NCBI RefSeq assembly: GCF_017254845.1
Contig: NZ_JAFKCU010000001.1
Coordinates: 703,048 to 767,047, forward strand
Source: Algoriphagus pacificus
GTDB taxonomy: Bacteria > Bacteroidota > Bacteroidia > Cytophagales > Cyclobacteriaceae
Direction of reading: 5' to 3'
DNA: 64,000 nt
This document shows, piece by piece, positions 35,233 to 44,537 of this stretch. The translations under genes were made by a program, and so were the position numbers. Position 1 is the stretch's first letter, and the number at the start of each line of letters is the position of its first letter. The notes beneath the pieces were generated by a model that worked only from the letters and a program-made list of their open reading frames with translations, was not told the origin of the DNA and searched no databases.

Positions 35233-35991
35233 ATGAATATTTCACTAAAAGGTCAAAGAATTCTGGTCACAGGAGCCTCCAGAGGAATTGGAAGAGCTAT
35301 TGCAAAGCAACTTTCTGAATCCGGTGCGGAAGTCATCATACATTTTAATGCCAATGAGTCAGAAGCATTAAAGTTGAAAGATGAATTGAAAAATCCAGCT
35401 TTTACAGAAAAATGTGATTTGTCGGATTCTAATGAGGTGATAGGATTCATCCCGAGATTAGTTGAAAAATATGGTCATCTAACCGGAATTGTAAATAATG
35501 CCGGGATAGCAAGATCAGCCCCAGATACGCTAGAAACGCAGAAATGGACAGAAATCTGGTATGAAACAATTCAGGTTAATACTACAGCTGTTGGCATTTT
35601 GTGCAAAGAGTTTGTAGATCAGGCAAAGACAATTCAAGAAGGTAGAATTGTAAATATTTCCTCCAGAGCGGCATTTAGAGGGGACACTACGGATTATTTG
35701 GCTTATGCAGCTTCTAAAGGAGCCTTAATCAGCTTGACGAGATCTCTTGCACGCTATTATGGAAAGCAGGGAATTAAGGCATTTTTGATTGCGCCAGGCT
35801 TTACCAGAACAGACATGGCCAATGAAATTCTGTCCGAGTATGGAGAAAGTTATGCATTGAATGATATCGCTCTAAATGAGCTAACCAAACCTGAGGATAT
35901 AGCCCCTATGGTAGCGCTGCTTTGCTCTGGTTTTGCAGATCATGCCACTGGTGCAAGTATAGATATCAATGCTGGGTCTTATGTCCATTAG
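35233..35991 (+). CDS. SDR family oxidoreductase (3-oxoacyl-ACP reductase-like)
   Basis: A 252-residue classical short-chain dehydrogenase: cofactor motif TGASRGIG (13-20), NNAG (88-91), catalytic Ser143/144 and YAASK (Tyr158, Lys162). NADPH is favoured by the basic residue in TGASRGIG. The ATG at 35233 was chosen because the longer frame starts within the previous gene. The family includes FabG and many specialised reductases; the substrate is not determined. Confidence 0.92.
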   Translation: MNISLKGQRILVTGASRGIGRAIAKQLSESGAEVIIHFNANESEALKLKDELKNPAFTEKCDLSDSNEVIGFIPRLVEKYGHLTGIVNNAGIARSAPDTLETQKWTEIWYETIQVNTTAVGILCKEFVDQAKTIQEGRIVNISSRAAFRGDTTDYLAYAASKGALISLTRSLARYYGKQGIKAFLIAPGFTRTDMANEILSEYGESYALNDIALNELTKPEDIAPMVALLCSGFADHATGASIDINAGSYVH

Positions 35992-36028
35992 ATTTTAACT
36001 CTTTGACAGCATTTGGGGTTAATATGAT

Positions 36029-36622
36029 ATGGCAAATCAGAATAACAAGGATAAAATTTTTACCCCAGAGCTGGTTAAAATTCTGAAAATATTCGGGATT
36101 GCTTCCTTGGTTTTAGTCTTATCCTTGTCATTTTTTAATGAAAAAAGAGCAAACAATTCTGGAGAAGACCGGACTTTTAAAGTCAATTCTTCAAATAGAC
36201 TGTTTTTCTTGAACCTAAGAGCCATTCATTACGATCGGAAATCCAGGACTGATGCTAAAATGACTCTGTTTTCCCATAAAGACCGAAAAGAGGCAATTGA
36301 CTCAATTCCCAATCTGGAACTTCGGATAATTCTTAATTCTTTGAAAGATGAGGCCTATATCTATCTTGAACCAGTGAATTTAGGTTGGCCGATTACTTTG
36401 AAAGCTGTTCTTGAAGAAAATGAAAAGGAATTTAGTTTTGAAAATGGGAACCGCGACCTTTTCTTTGGCTATATCAATCAATTGAAGCCTTGGATTGAGC
36501 AAGATGCCAGATTCCAGATCAAAGATTCTAACGAATGGCAACCTCTTTGGCAGGAACAAGAGGAAAAAGAAGCAATCAAAGAGACTTTGACTGATTATTT
36601 TAAGTTATTAGAAGATCATTAG
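36029..36622 (+). CDS. hypothetical membrane-anchored protein
   Basis: A 197-residue protein with one N-terminal transmembrane segment (about 18-37, LKIFGIASLVLVLSLSFF) and a soluble C-terminal part rich in charged residues (LRIILNSLKDEAYIYLEP). No family is recognised. It is closely followed (11 bases) by the thioesterase gene and follows the SDR gene after 37 bases, so it likely belongs to that plus-strand transcription unit. Confidence 0.75.
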   Translation: MANQNNKDKIFTPELVKILKIFGIASLVLVLSLSFFNEKRANNSGEDRTFKVNSSNRLFFLNLRAIHYDRKSRTDAKMTLFSHKDRKEAIDSIPNLELRIILNSLKDEAYIYLEPVNLGWPITLKAVLEENEKEFSFENGNRDLFFGYINQLKPWIEQDARFQIKDSNEWQPLWQEQEEKEAIKETLTDYFKLLEDH

Positions 36623-36633
36623 CCCATTACCGC

Positions 36634-37080
36634 ATGTCCTCTCCTCTCCAATTATTTACAAACCTAATTGATCAAAAACTTGATAAAACTCCCTCAGCTG
36701 CTGGAAACTGGCTTTCTGGGGTCTTGAAAGAAATTTCGGAAAAGCATATAAAAGTCCATTATCTCGTCAGGCCTGAAATGTGCAATCCTGCTAAAATCCT
36801 TCATGGAGGAGTGGCTTCTTTGATGCTGGATGATGCGATTGGTATGGCAAATTTTGTCACAGGGACAGAGTTTTTAATGACTAGCATCAATCTAAATGTG
36901 GATTTTTTGGCTTCAGCTCAAATTGGAGAAACCTTGGAACTTACAGCAAATTTGGTTCGATCTGGCTCTAATCTCAACCATTGGGAAGCAGTTATCAAGA
37001 AAGAATCAGGTAAAATTGTCGCAAAAGCCAGCTCAAATATGATTAAAACTCACATTAAAATGAATGATTTAAAACTTTAG
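36634..37080 (+). CDS. PaaI-family hotdog thioesterase
   Basis: A 148-residue hotdog-fold acyl-CoA thioesterase of the PaaI/YdiI type. The characteristic HGGVASLMLDDAIGMAN (57-73) holds the catalytic Asp and oxyanion residues; NVDFLASAQIGETLELTA is the second signature. Substrate class (aromatic or aliphatic acyl-CoA) cannot be read. It belongs with the preceding hypothetical gene by its short spacing. Confidence 0.92.
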   Translation: MSSPLQLFTNLIDQKLDKTPSAAGNWLSGVLKEISEKHIKVHYLVRPEMCNPAKILHGGVASLMLDDAIGMANFVTGTEFLMTSINLNVDFLASAQIGETLELTANLVRSGSNLNHWEAVIKKESGKIVAKASSNMIKTHIKMNDLKL

Positions 37081-37123
37081 GTAGTTCATCTCGTACAGGT
37101 TAAGATCATTTAAACTATACGAC

Positions 37124-37537
37124 ATGAAAAAACTATTAATCATTGCTTTTTTTGGATTGATTTCCGTCTCTTCTTATTCACAGACAACAATCACTTTTCA
37201 CCAAAGTAACTTGCCTTTCTTAGGAGTTAATTACCAGTTTGGTGAAAAATTTATTCCAGAATTCAGAGTTGGAACGGACACCTTTTTTGAGACGATGTCA
37301 GCCGAATTAGTGGCGAATTACATATTCACCAAAACAGACCGGTTTGAATTTTATGGAGGAGCAGGATTACGAGTCGGAGCTTTTGACGGAGTTGTTGTTC
37401 CTATAGGTTTAAATATTTATCCTTTTGAACAAAAAGATTTTGGATTCCACATTGAAGGCGCTCCGACTGTGGCATTTGATGATGGCTCTCTTTTTCGCGG
37501 CTCCTTTGGTATCAGATACCGTTTCAATAAAAATTAG
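37124..37537 (+). CDS. small secreted outer-membrane-like beta-barrel protein
   Basis: A 137-residue protein with a signal peptide (LLIIAFFGLISVSSYSQ, mature from TTITFHQ). Alternating hydrophobic strands with many aromatics (FEFYGGAGLRVGAF, GSFGIRYRF) and a C-terminal YRFNKN suggest a small eight-strand outer-membrane barrel; no family assignment is made. Its end overlaps the convergent RNA methyltransferase gene by four bases. Confidence 0.75.
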   Translation: MKKLLIIAFFGLISVSSYSQTTITFHQSNLPFLGVNYQFGEKFIPEFRVGTDTFFETMSAELVANYIFTKTDRFEFYGGAGLRVGAFDGVVVPIGLNIYPFEQKDFGFHIEGAPTVAFDDGSLFRGSFGIRYRFNKN

Positions 37538-38067
37538 AACTGCTTCAGTTTAACCATTAAGTCCCAGACAGCAATTCCCAGCGTCACGGAGATATTTAAG
37601 GAATGTTTTGTTCCTAGTTGAGGTATTTCAAGCACATAATTTGAGGCTTGCAATACCTCTTCTTCTACTCCAAATACCTCATTTCCAAATACTAATGCTA
37701 TTTTATCATCTTGCTCTGGAAAGAATTCATGTAGTTTAACAGATTGATCCACCTGCTCCAAAGCACAGATTTTGTAACCTTCATTTTTTAAAGAATCAAT
37801 TGCGGACAAGGTTGTATCAGTATAAGCCCATTCTACAGAATCTGTTGCCCCTAAAGCGGTCTTTTGAATATCGCGATGTGGGGGAGTTCCGGTAATTCCA
37901 CAGAGATATATTTTTTCGATACGAAATGCATCACCTGTTCTGAATGCCGAACCAACATTATTCAAGCTCCTGATATTGTCCAAGACCAATACAATAGGTG
38001 ATTTTTTTACTTTTTTATAATCCTCTACTGAGAGCCTTTCCAACTCTTCCATACTTAATTTTTTCAT
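37534..38067 (-). CDS. TrmH/SpoU-family RNA 2'-O-methyltransferase
   Basis: A 177-residue knotted SPOUT methyltransferase. Motif 1 is DNIRSLNNVGSAFRTGD (30-46), motif 2 LVFGNEVFGV and motif 3 LEIPQLGTKHSLNISVTLGI. It adds a 2'-O-methyl group to a tRNA or rRNA ribose using SAM; the target position is unknown. It lacks the N-terminal L30-like domain of TrmB/RlmB-type members. It is divergent from mutS, with 92 bases between them. Confidence 0.93.
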   Translation of the reverse strand: MKKLSMEELERLSVEDYKKVKKSPIVLVLDNIRSLNNVGSAFRTGDAFRIEKIYLCGITGTPPHRDIQKTALGATDSVEWAYTDTTLSAIDSLKNEGYKICALEQVDQSVKLHEFFPEQDDKIALVFGNEVFGVEEEVLQASNYVLEIPQLGTKHSLNISVTLGIAVWDLMVKLKQF

Positions 38068-38159
38068 CGCCTTTTGTTCTGCTTCAGGATTGCCTTATTT
38101 TCAGGTTTTAAACTCGGGAATAATCCCAGCAAAAGTAGTACAAAGTAAGCATACCCCCC

Positions 38160-40766
38160 ATGAGCAAATCCAAAGATGGAAAAGAAACCCCTTTAATGAA
38201 GCAATACAATGCCATTAAAGCAAAACATCCTGGCGCATTGTTGCTTTTCAGAGTTGGAGATTTTTACGAGACGTTTGGCGAAGATGCGATCAAAGCCAGC
38301 AAGGTTTTGGATATCGTTTTGACCAAACGGGCCAATGGATCTGCCTCCCATATTGAGTTGGCGGGTTTTCCTCATCATTCTTTGGATACTTATTTGCCGA
38401 AATTGGTTCGCGCGGGAAATCGCGTTGCAATCTGCGATCAATTGGAAGATCCAAAATCTGTCAAAGGCATTGTTAAAAGAGGAGTAACCGAATTAGTGAC
38501 CCCAGGACTATCCTTCAATGACCAGGTGCTGGATACAAAAAGAAATAATTACCTGGCATCTATCCATTTTGGAAAAGAGAAACATGGTATCGCCTTTTTG
38601 GATCTTTCTACAGGGGAATTCATGTGTGCAGAAGGGAATTCTTCCTACTTGGAGAAGTTGATCCAAAGCTTTGCTCCATCCGAAATCATTTTTTCTAAAG
38701 CTGCCAAAAAAGTCGCTCAGGATCTTCTAAAGAACGATTTTATCACTTTTCATTGTGAAGATTGGGTTTTCCAGTTCGATTTCACTTATGAAAAACTGAA
38801 AACCCATTTTGGTACAGCCAACCTCAAAGGCTTTGGGATAGAAGATCAGGAAATGGGAATAATAGCGGCTGGTGCAGTCCTGTATTATTTAGAAGAAACA
38901 GAGCATAAGGAAATACAGCATATTTCAGCCATTTCTAGAATAGCTGAAGAGAAGTACGTCTGGTTGGATAAGTTCACCATCAGAAATCTGGAGCTTGTGT
39001 ATCCACAGCATGAGGGAGGAGTGCCTTTGATTCAGATTTTGGATCAAACCGTTACTCCAATGGGGTCTAGAATGATGAAAAAGTGGATGGTCCTGCCATT
39101 AAAAGAAAAGGCTGCAATCGAGGAAAGGCTCAATGTGGTGGATTTTTTCTATCAAAATTCAGGTTTGATTGAAGAAATAGTCGGTGAGCTTAAGCATATT
39201 GGAGATCTGGAGCGATTAATCTCAAAAGTTGTTGTTGGCAGAGCTAATCCACGGGAGATCAACCAGATCAAAAGAGCCCTTAAAGCAATTATTCCAATTA
39301 AAGAGCTGCTGAAAACCCAGCAAAACCCAACATTAAAGCGTCTTTCTGATCAATTGAATCTTTGTGAATTCCTCTTGGAAAAAATTGACAACGAGCTGAA
39401 GGAAGATGCGCCAATGCTCTTGCATCAAGGAGGAATCATCAAGGATGGAGTGGATGAAGAGCTTGATGAATATAGAAACCTGGCAAATACCGGTAAGGAT
39501 TTCTTGGTTCAATTACAACAACGAGAAGTTCAGAAAACCGGGATCAGTTCTTTAAAAATCGCTTATAACAAGGTTTTTGGCTATTACTTAGAGGTGACTC
39601 ATGCTCATAAGGATAAAGTCCCTCAAGAATGGATTCGTAAGCAGACCTTGGTTAATGCTGAGCGATACATTACTCCAGAGTTAAAGGATTATGAAGAAAA
39701 AATCCTTCATGCCGAAGAGCGTTTAGTGGGTATAGAGCAAAAGTATTTCCTTGAGCTGGTACAAGAGGCCGCAAAATATGTGACACAGATTCAGCAAAAT
39801 GCCCGTATTATCGGGACCTTGGACGTCTTGCTTTCTTTTGCTCAGATTGCGCTTTCCAACTTGTATACCCGTCCAAAAATTTCTGAAACTGAAACTTTAG
39901 AATTTAAAGATGGTAGGCACCCTGTCATAGAAAAACAGTTGCCTCCTGGAGAAAACTATGTCCCAAATGACATCTACTTGGATCATGACAGTCAGCAAAT
40001 AATTATCATTACTGGACCTAACATGGCAGGTAAATCTGCTTTGCTAAGGCAAACGGCTTTGATTGTCTTGATGGCTCAAATGGGAAGCTTTGTGCCGGCT
40101 TCATTCGCAAGAGTTGGTATTATTGATAAGGTATTTACCCGAGTTGGAGCTTCTGATAACCTTTCAAAAGGGGAATCCACTTTCATGGTTGAAATGACTG
40201 AGACGGCAAGTATATTAAATAATCTCTCGGATCGAAGTCTCGTTTTGATGGATGAAATTGGTAGAGGGACTTCTACTTATGATGGGATTTCTATTGCATG
40301 GTCCATTGTGGAATATTTACATAATCATGCTCAGTATAAAGCCAAAACATTGTTTGCCACCCATTATCATGAATTGAATCAATTGACTGAGGATTTTCCT
40401 AAAATCAAAAATTTCAACGTCTCAGTAAAAGAAGTTGGGAATAAAGTGATTTTTATGAGGAAATTAAAAGCTGGAGGAAGTGAGCATAGTTTTGGGATCC
40501 ATGTGGCTCAAATGGCCGGTATGCCAAACCCGGTTGTTTTGAGGGCTGCTGAAATCATGGGGCATCTTGAAAAGGACAAGGCCCTGAAAGAAAAGAAGGA
40601 AAATTTAAAATCTATTCCTAAAAACAATTATCAACTAAGTTTATTTGAACTGGATCCTAAGTTTCAAGAAGCCAAGGAATTGATTAATCAAATAGATATC
40701 AATGCAATTTCTCCAATTGAAGCATTACTCAAGCTTCATGAGATAAAGAAAAAATTAGAAGACTAG
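38160..40766 (+). CDS. mutS: DNA mismatch repair protein MutS
   Basis: Recognises mismatches and insertion loops, then recruits MutL. The 868-residue protein has the mismatch-recognition domain with the Phe-X-Glu motif (FYETFGEDA, near residue 36), connector and clamp domains, and the ABC ATPase: Walker A GPNMAGKS (619-626), the signature STFMVEMTE, Walker B LVLMDEIGRGTS, and the helix-turn-helix with HYHELNQL. It begins with MSKSKDGKETPLMKQY, a good match to Bacteroidota MutS, and has the normal length. Its 3' end abuts the LuxR regulator region (stop 57 bases before that ATG). Confidence 0.98.
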   Translation: MSKSKDGKETPLMKQYNAIKAKHPGALLLFRVGDFYETFGEDAIKASKVLDIVLTKRANGSASHIELAGFPHHSLDTYLPKLVRAGNRVAICDQLEDPKSVKGIVKRGVTELVTPGLSFNDQVLDTKRNNYLASIHFGKEKHGIAFLDLSTGEFMCAEGNSSYLEKLIQSFAPSEIIFSKAAKKVAQDLLKNDFITFHCEDWVFQFDFTYEKLKTHFGTANLKGFGIEDQEMGIIAAGAVLYYLEETEHKEIQHISAISRIAEEKYVWLDKFTIRNLELVYPQHEGGVPLIQILDQTVTPMGSRMMKKWMVLPLKEKAAIEERLNVVDFFYQNSGLIEEIVGELKHIGDLERLISKVVVGRANPREINQIKRALKAIIPIKELLKTQQNPTLKRLSDQLNLCEFLLEKIDNELKEDAPMLLHQGGIIKDGVDEELDEYRNLANTGKDFLVQLQQREVQKTGISSLKIAYNKVFGYYLEVTHAHKDKVPQEWIRKQTLVNAERYITPELKDYEEKILHAEERLVGIEQKYFLELVQEAAKYVTQIQQNARIIGTLDVLLSFAQIALSNLYTRPKISETETLEFKDGRHPVIEKQLPPGENYVPNDIYLDHDSQQIIIITGPNMAGKSALLRQTALIVLMAQMGSFVPASFARVGIIDKVFTRVGASDNLSKGESTFMVEMTETASILNNLSDRSLVLMDEIGRGTSTYDGISIAWSIVEYLHNHAQYKAKTLFATHYHELNQLTEDFPKIKNFNVSVKEVGNKVIFMRKLKAGGSEHSFGIHVAQMAGMPNPVVLRAAEIMGHLEKDKALKEKKENLKSIPKNNYQLSLFELDPKFQEAKELINQIDINAISPIEALLKLHEIKKKLED

Positions 40767-40823
40767 TTGAAAAGTTATTTTGTATATTGGAATTACTTTT
40801 TGAATGTAAAAAAACAGGATTTT

Positions 40824-41633
40824 ATGAATAAGGTGCTCTTGAAGGACCTGAAAAAACAGGATAAGTATTCAAAATTTTTTCATGCTTGGAAGGATCAGGA
40901 ATTTAAAGATCATCCTGATGAAAAAAAGATGTTATCAGACCTGGAAGTCTTAAGCCAAAATATTGGAATGAGAGAAGGTTTGATCATTGCATGTTTTGAT
41001 TATAGAAACCTCAGTTTGGGCTTTTTTACCGGAAATGTTGAGGAAATCTCTGGATATCCTGAATCTATTTTCAGGTCAAAAGGGATGGAAGCCTCCTTTA
41101 CAATGATTCATCCAGATGACAGAGAGGAGCTTTTTAAGTTTCAGAAAATCGTCTTTGAAACATTTCATCAACTCTCTCTTTCTGAAAAACATAGGTTTGA
41201 GTTTTCTTACACTACTCGTTGGGTACATTACAAAACGCAGGAAGTTTTTTGGATGATGGGGAGAGTAAAACCGTATCTGATTGACTCTGCTGGTAATTTT
41301 GCGATGGATTTACACATCATCGTCAAACTACAAACTCCACCAAAGACGAAGGGTTATGATTGGAATTATTCCTATGTAAAAGATGATGGAACAAGAATCT
41401 TTGTAAGCAAAAACTCTCCGGAAAACCGAACAATTTCCCTTACCAAAAAGGAGAAGGAAATTGTCAAATTGATTTTGGAAGGTCTCGAATCCAAGGAAAT
41501 CAGTGCCAAACTGAATATATCTTTCAATACTGTTTCGACCCATAGAAAGAACATTCTAAGGAAACTTGGAGCTAGAAATGTAGGGGAAATGATTAAAATT
41601 CTTGCTTCCTACGACTTTGATACGAGTCTGTAA
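40824..41633 (+). CDS. PAS-domain LuxR-type transcriptional regulator
   Basis: A 269-residue regulator. An N-terminal PAS-like sensor (about 45-165, with DYRNLSLGFFTGNVEEISGY and MIHPDDREELFKFQ) is followed by a C-terminal LuxR helix-turn-helix (from residue 205: LTKKEKEIVKLILEGLESKE, recognition helix around NISFNTVSTHRKNILRKLGA). There is no receiver domain, so it probably senses a ligand directly. ATG at 40824 chosen over a TTG directly after mutS. Target genes unknown; tRNA genes follow. Confidence 0.9.
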   Translation: MNKVLLKDLKKQDKYSKFFHAWKDQEFKDHPDEKKMLSDLEVLSQNIGMREGLIIACFDYRNLSLGFFTGNVEEISGYPESIFRSKGMEASFTMIHPDDREELFKFQKIVFETFHQLSLSEKHRFEFSYTTRWVHYKTQEVFWMMGRVKPYLIDSAGNFAMDLHIIVKLQTPPKTKGYDWNYSYVKDDGTRIFVSKNSPENRTISLTKKEKEIVKLILEGLESKEISAKLNISFNTVSTHRKNILRKLGARNVGEMIKILASYDFDTSL

Positions 41634-41688
41634 ATCAGCAGAATCTAAATTTTAGAAAAGAAAAAGGTAAAAATTCAGAGAATATTCC

Positions 41689-41718
41689 TTGTAAATTTAT
41701 TTTCCGATCTTACCTTTG
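41689..41718 (+). promoter_or_regulatory. promoter of the tRNA-Gly/tRNA-Leu pair (Bacteroidota type)
   Basis: TTGT at 41689 and TACCTTTG at 41711-41718, with exactly 19 bases between TTG and TA, matching the Bacteroidota consensus TTTG/TTG - N19 - TAnnTTTG. About 43 bases before tRNA-Gly. Confidence 0.82.
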
Positions 41719-41760
41719 CATCCACAAATCACTCAGAGAAAGTTTGAGTCGATAAAAAAA

Positions 41761-41833
<73 letters not shown>

Positions 41834-41836
41834 CAA

Positions 41837-41866
41837 AAAGCCCTTGATTCAAGGGCTTTCTTGTTT
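41837..41866 (+). terminator. hairpin between tRNA-Gly and tRNA-Leu
   Basis: Perfect 10-base stem AAAGCCCTTG / CAAGGGCTTT with a 3-base loop, then CTTGTTT. Four bases after tRNA-Gly. It may be a terminator or a processing signal. Confidence 0.75.
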
Positions 41867-41899
41867 AAAGAAATAGTAGCTCCGAATTATTGGAGTGAA

Positions 41900-41983
41900 G
41901 CCGGGATGGTGGAATAGGTAGACACGCAAGACTTAAAATCTTGTGACCTCACGGTCGTGCGGGTTCGATTCCCGCTCCTGGTA
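41900..41983 (+). tRNA. tRNA-Leu (anticodon UAA)
   Basis: 84 bases: acceptor GCCGGGA / TCCTGGT (with wobbles), anticodon stem CAAGA/TCTTG with loop CTTAAAA (anticodon TAA), long variable arm (class II), T arm GCGGG/CCCGC with TTCGATT, discriminator A. No encoded CCA. Confidence 0.95.
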
Positions 41984-41986
41984 CAG

Positions 41987-42020
41987 AAGCCTCGTAGCAA
42001 TACGGGGCTTTTTGTTTTTT
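41987..42020 (+). terminator. terminator after tRNA-Leu
   Basis: Stem AAGCCTCGTA / TACGGGGCTT (10 bp with one wobble), GCAA loop, then a T-rich tail (TTTGTTTTTT). Four bases after the tRNA. Confidence 0.9.
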
Positions 42021-42088
42021 ACAGGTTTTGAATTTTTAGTCCTTTGATTTTACCCATATTAATATCACAGTTTTCGTAATTTGACCGA

Positions 42089-42940
42089 ATGGAAGACTTT
42101 GAAATACTTTCGATGGACTGGTCTACAATCCAGCATTGGTTAATTATTGGCGGTTTGGCTCTGGGCACTTTTCTGATTTTTCTCTATCTGGCAAGAAAAT
42201 CAAGGACACTTTTGAGCAGAAGGTTGATCAAGCGAATGGATGATGATTTGCTCGCTAACTTCCTTGCTGGGGTGTTTGGGTCAATCGTAATTCTGATAGG
42301 ATTGTTAGTTGTCTTTAGAATTATTGGTTTGACAGGGGTGATTTCCGGAATGCTGGCAGGGGCTGGAATCTCCGCCTTTATAATTGGTTTTGCTTTGAAA
42401 GACATCGGAGAAAACTTTCTCGCAGGAATCATTTTGGCTTTCAAAAGACCTTTCCGCGTGGGTGATATTGTAGATATCAACGGAATGAGAGGTCAGGTTC
42501 TGACTTTGAATCTTCGGGATACTCAAATAAAAACAGGTGATGGAAAAGATGTTTTTATTCCAAATGGAATGATTTTGAAAAACCCATTGATCAATTATAC
42601 CATTGATGGCTTTTTAAGATATGATTTTATCATAGGGCTAGACTATGGTTCTGATTACGATAGCGCCGTTGATTTGATAAAATCGTCTATCATCCGTGTT
42701 GAGGGGGTGTTGTCTGGAATTAAGGAGCCCGAAGTTTGGGTGGTGGATTTGGCAGAAAGCACTTTGAACATCCAAGTTACTTTTTGGGTGGATACATTTG
42801 AAAGATCCATTTCTGATGCCGTTGTCAAAAGTAAAGCAATTTTAGAAGTGCTGACGGCATTAGAAAAGGCCGGCTTTATTATGCCGGCCCGAATTGTTGA
42901 GCTCAAAAACCATCAAGGCAAAGCCCTGAAAACTAGTTGA
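42089..42940 (+). CDS. MscS-family mechanosensitive ion channel
   Basis: A 283-residue channel subunit with three membrane segments (about 14-32, 55-77 and 80-105). TM3 and the following segment show the Ala/Gly-rich pore pattern (GMLAGAGISAFIIGFALKDIGENFLAGI), and the cytoplasmic cap begins with RPFRVGDIVDINGMRG. It probably relieves turgor on osmotic downshock. The length is near E. coli MscS (286). It is followed by a convergent MazG-like gene after two bases. Confidence 0.94.
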   Translation: MEDFEILSMDWSTIQHWLIIGGLALGTFLIFLYLARKSRTLLSRRLIKRMDDDLLANFLAGVFGSIVILIGLLVVFRIIGLTGVISGMLAGAGISAFIIGFALKDIGENFLAGIILAFKRPFRVGDIVDINGMRGQVLTLNLRDTQIKTGDGKDVFIPNGMILKNPLINYTIDGFLRYDFIIGLDYGSDYDSAVDLIKSSIIRVEGVLSGIKEPEVWVVDLAESTLNIQVTFWVDTFERSISDAVVKSKAILEVLTALEKAGFIMPARIVELKNHQGKALKTS

Positions 42941-42942
42941 GT

Positions 42943-43410
42943 TTATTTTTTTAGAATCCCTGCTAGATCAGCTGGAGAATAATTCACGGATTTTAGGGTT
43001 TTATGATCCCCTTCTCTGAAAACCAAGTATAGATCACCTTCCTTTTCATAAAAGCTAGGCGTTCCTTTTGATTCGTAATGAGCCACCGTTGCTTTTGCTT
43101 CTTCTTCTGTAAGACAAGCCTTGCTCATATTCGAGCGTTGTACTTCGTCAAAAAGCTCTTTGAATTTTTCACCTAATCCAAATTCAAGAATAGCTCCTGA
43201 CAATACGTATTGTAAATCGCAAAGTGCATCAGCTATCTCAACAAGGTCTTTATTTTCAATTGCTTCTTCCAACTCTTTTAATTCTTCTGCTAGCAAAGAA
43301 ACACGAAGGTTGCAGCGGGTTTCCGAAGGAATCGCGGGCTCTGCAATTACAGGGTGCTTAAATGTCTCGTGAAATAGGGCTACTGAGGTAAGTGACTTAG
43401 GATCTTGCAT
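42943..43410 (-). CDS. MazG-like (PRA-PH/HisE-type) nucleotide pyrophosphohydrolase
   Basis: A 155-residue all-alpha NTP pyrophosphohydrolase. The metal-binding EExxE and ExxD motifs are present: LLAEELKELEEA (E42, E43, E46) and LVEIADALCDLQ (E58, D61, D65). It probably removes non-canonical or damaged dNTPs. The ATG at 43410 was chosen; the frame extends upstream only to a TTG at 43473. C-terminal part (YSPADLAGILKK) is typical of this small bacterial group. Confidence 0.9.
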   Translation of the reverse strand: MQDPKSLTSVALFHETFKHPVIAEPAIPSETRCNLRVSLLAEELKELEEAIENKDLVEIADALCDLQYVLSGAILEFGLGEKFKELFDEVQRSNMSKACLTEEEAKATVAHYESKGTPSFYEKEGDLYLVFREGDHKTLKSVNYSPADLAGILKK

Positions 43411-43576
43411 GGTGTATTTAAATGATTCCTCGAAATAAATGAAAAATGGCCGAAATTCTCGGACTTTTTGCAAATGGATCCTATAGAAATGATCTTATCA
43501 TTTTCTGTAAACCAAACTTTTTAAAAACTGAAGCATCAAATTCTGTCTTTATTTGATTTGAGAATCAGACAATAAG

Positions 43577-43606
43577 TCTGAATTTCTGACAAGTTGTTTA
43601 AGTTTG
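43577..43606 (+). promoter_or_regulatory. probable dapF promoter
   Basis: TAAGTTTG at 43599-43606 matches the -7 element TAnnTTTG exactly; TCTG at 43577 with an 18-base spacer is a one-mismatch -33 element. About 57 bases before the dapF ATG. Confidence 0.55.
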
Positions 43607-43663
43607 CAGGTCCTATGTCAGTTGGTTGAGTTTTTGAACTTCAAAATGCTAATCGGAAAACCC

Positions 43664-44437
43664 ATGGAAATTACCTTTTATAAATATCAAGGGACAGGAA
43701 ATGATTTCGTCATGATCGACGATCGGCAGCAATTATTTGATGTAACCGATCTTGGTCTAGTCTCTAAGCTTTGTGACCGAAAGTTCGGTATCGGAGCGGA
43801 TGGTTTGATCCTGATTCGGAATCATGCTGATTATGATTTTGAAATGATCTATTTCAATGCAGATGGTTCGCAAAGTATGTGTGGAAATGGAGCTAGATGT
43901 GCTGTTGCATTTTCTGCATTTTTGGGAATTGTGGAAGAGAAGACTGATTTTCTGGCAATTGACGGAGCACATCAGGCAACCCTGAAAGACGGTCTTGTTC
44001 AGCTATTGATGGGAGAAGTGGCCGGAATAGAAGAGAAAGCTGAAGACTTCTTTGTAAATACTGGTTCTCCTCATCATATCCGATTAGTAGATCGAGTAAA
44101 GGATTATCCTGTTTTTGCAGAAGGAAAAAGTATCCGCTACGATGATATGTATGCTCCAAGTGGAACAAATGTAAATTTTGTAGAGGCAATTTCTCCTGAT
44201 GAAATATTTGTCAGAACCTACGAAAGAGGAGTAGAGGATGAAACTCTTTCCTGTGGAACAGGGGTAACTGCAGCAGCTTTGGTTTATGGAAAAGATCAAC
44301 CAGCTACAGAAATAAAAATCAATACCCTAGGAGGCAAATTATCCGTAAAATTTACTTCCAAGCCTTCCGGTGGCTTTAGCGACATTTGGTTGATCGGCCC
44401 GGCAGAGCAGGTTTATAGTGGAAAAATTAAAGTTTAG
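43664..44437 (+). CDS. dapF: diaminopimelate epimerase
   Basis: Converts LL- to meso-diaminopimelate for lysine and peptidoglycan synthesis. With the ATG at 43664 (257 residues) the protein opens with MEITFYKYQGTGNDFVMID, the standard start; two upstream ATGs would add a leader. Both active-site cysteines are present: Cys73 in SMCGNGARC and Cys197 in LSCGTGVTAAA; ERGVEDET (187-194) precedes the second. secA follows 100 bases later. Confidence 0.96.
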   Translation: MEITFYKYQGTGNDFVMIDDRQQLFDVTDLGLVSKLCDRKFGIGADGLILIRNHADYDFEMIYFNADGSQSMCGNGARCAVAFSAFLGIVEEKTDFLAIDGAHQATLKDGLVQLLMGEVAGIEEKAEDFFVNTGSPHHIRLVDRVKDYPVFAEGKSIRYDDMYAPSGTNVNFVEAISPDEIFVRTYERGVEDETLSCGTGVTAAALVYGKDQPATEIKINTLGGKLSVKFTSKPSGGFSDIWLIGPAEQVYSGKIKV

Positions 44438-44537
44438 AAAATAAATAGCATCCTCTGGTTCATATCGAGGATCATTATCAATTGTAATAAAAAGGGTTTA
44501 ATTTTAGAACCCGTTTTGAGAATCACATTCATTCGAC

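Noticed and set aside
44438-44537. ATCCTC…GAGGAT hairpin after dapF as a terminator
   Set aside because: Stem is only 6 bases with an 11-base loop and no T-run.
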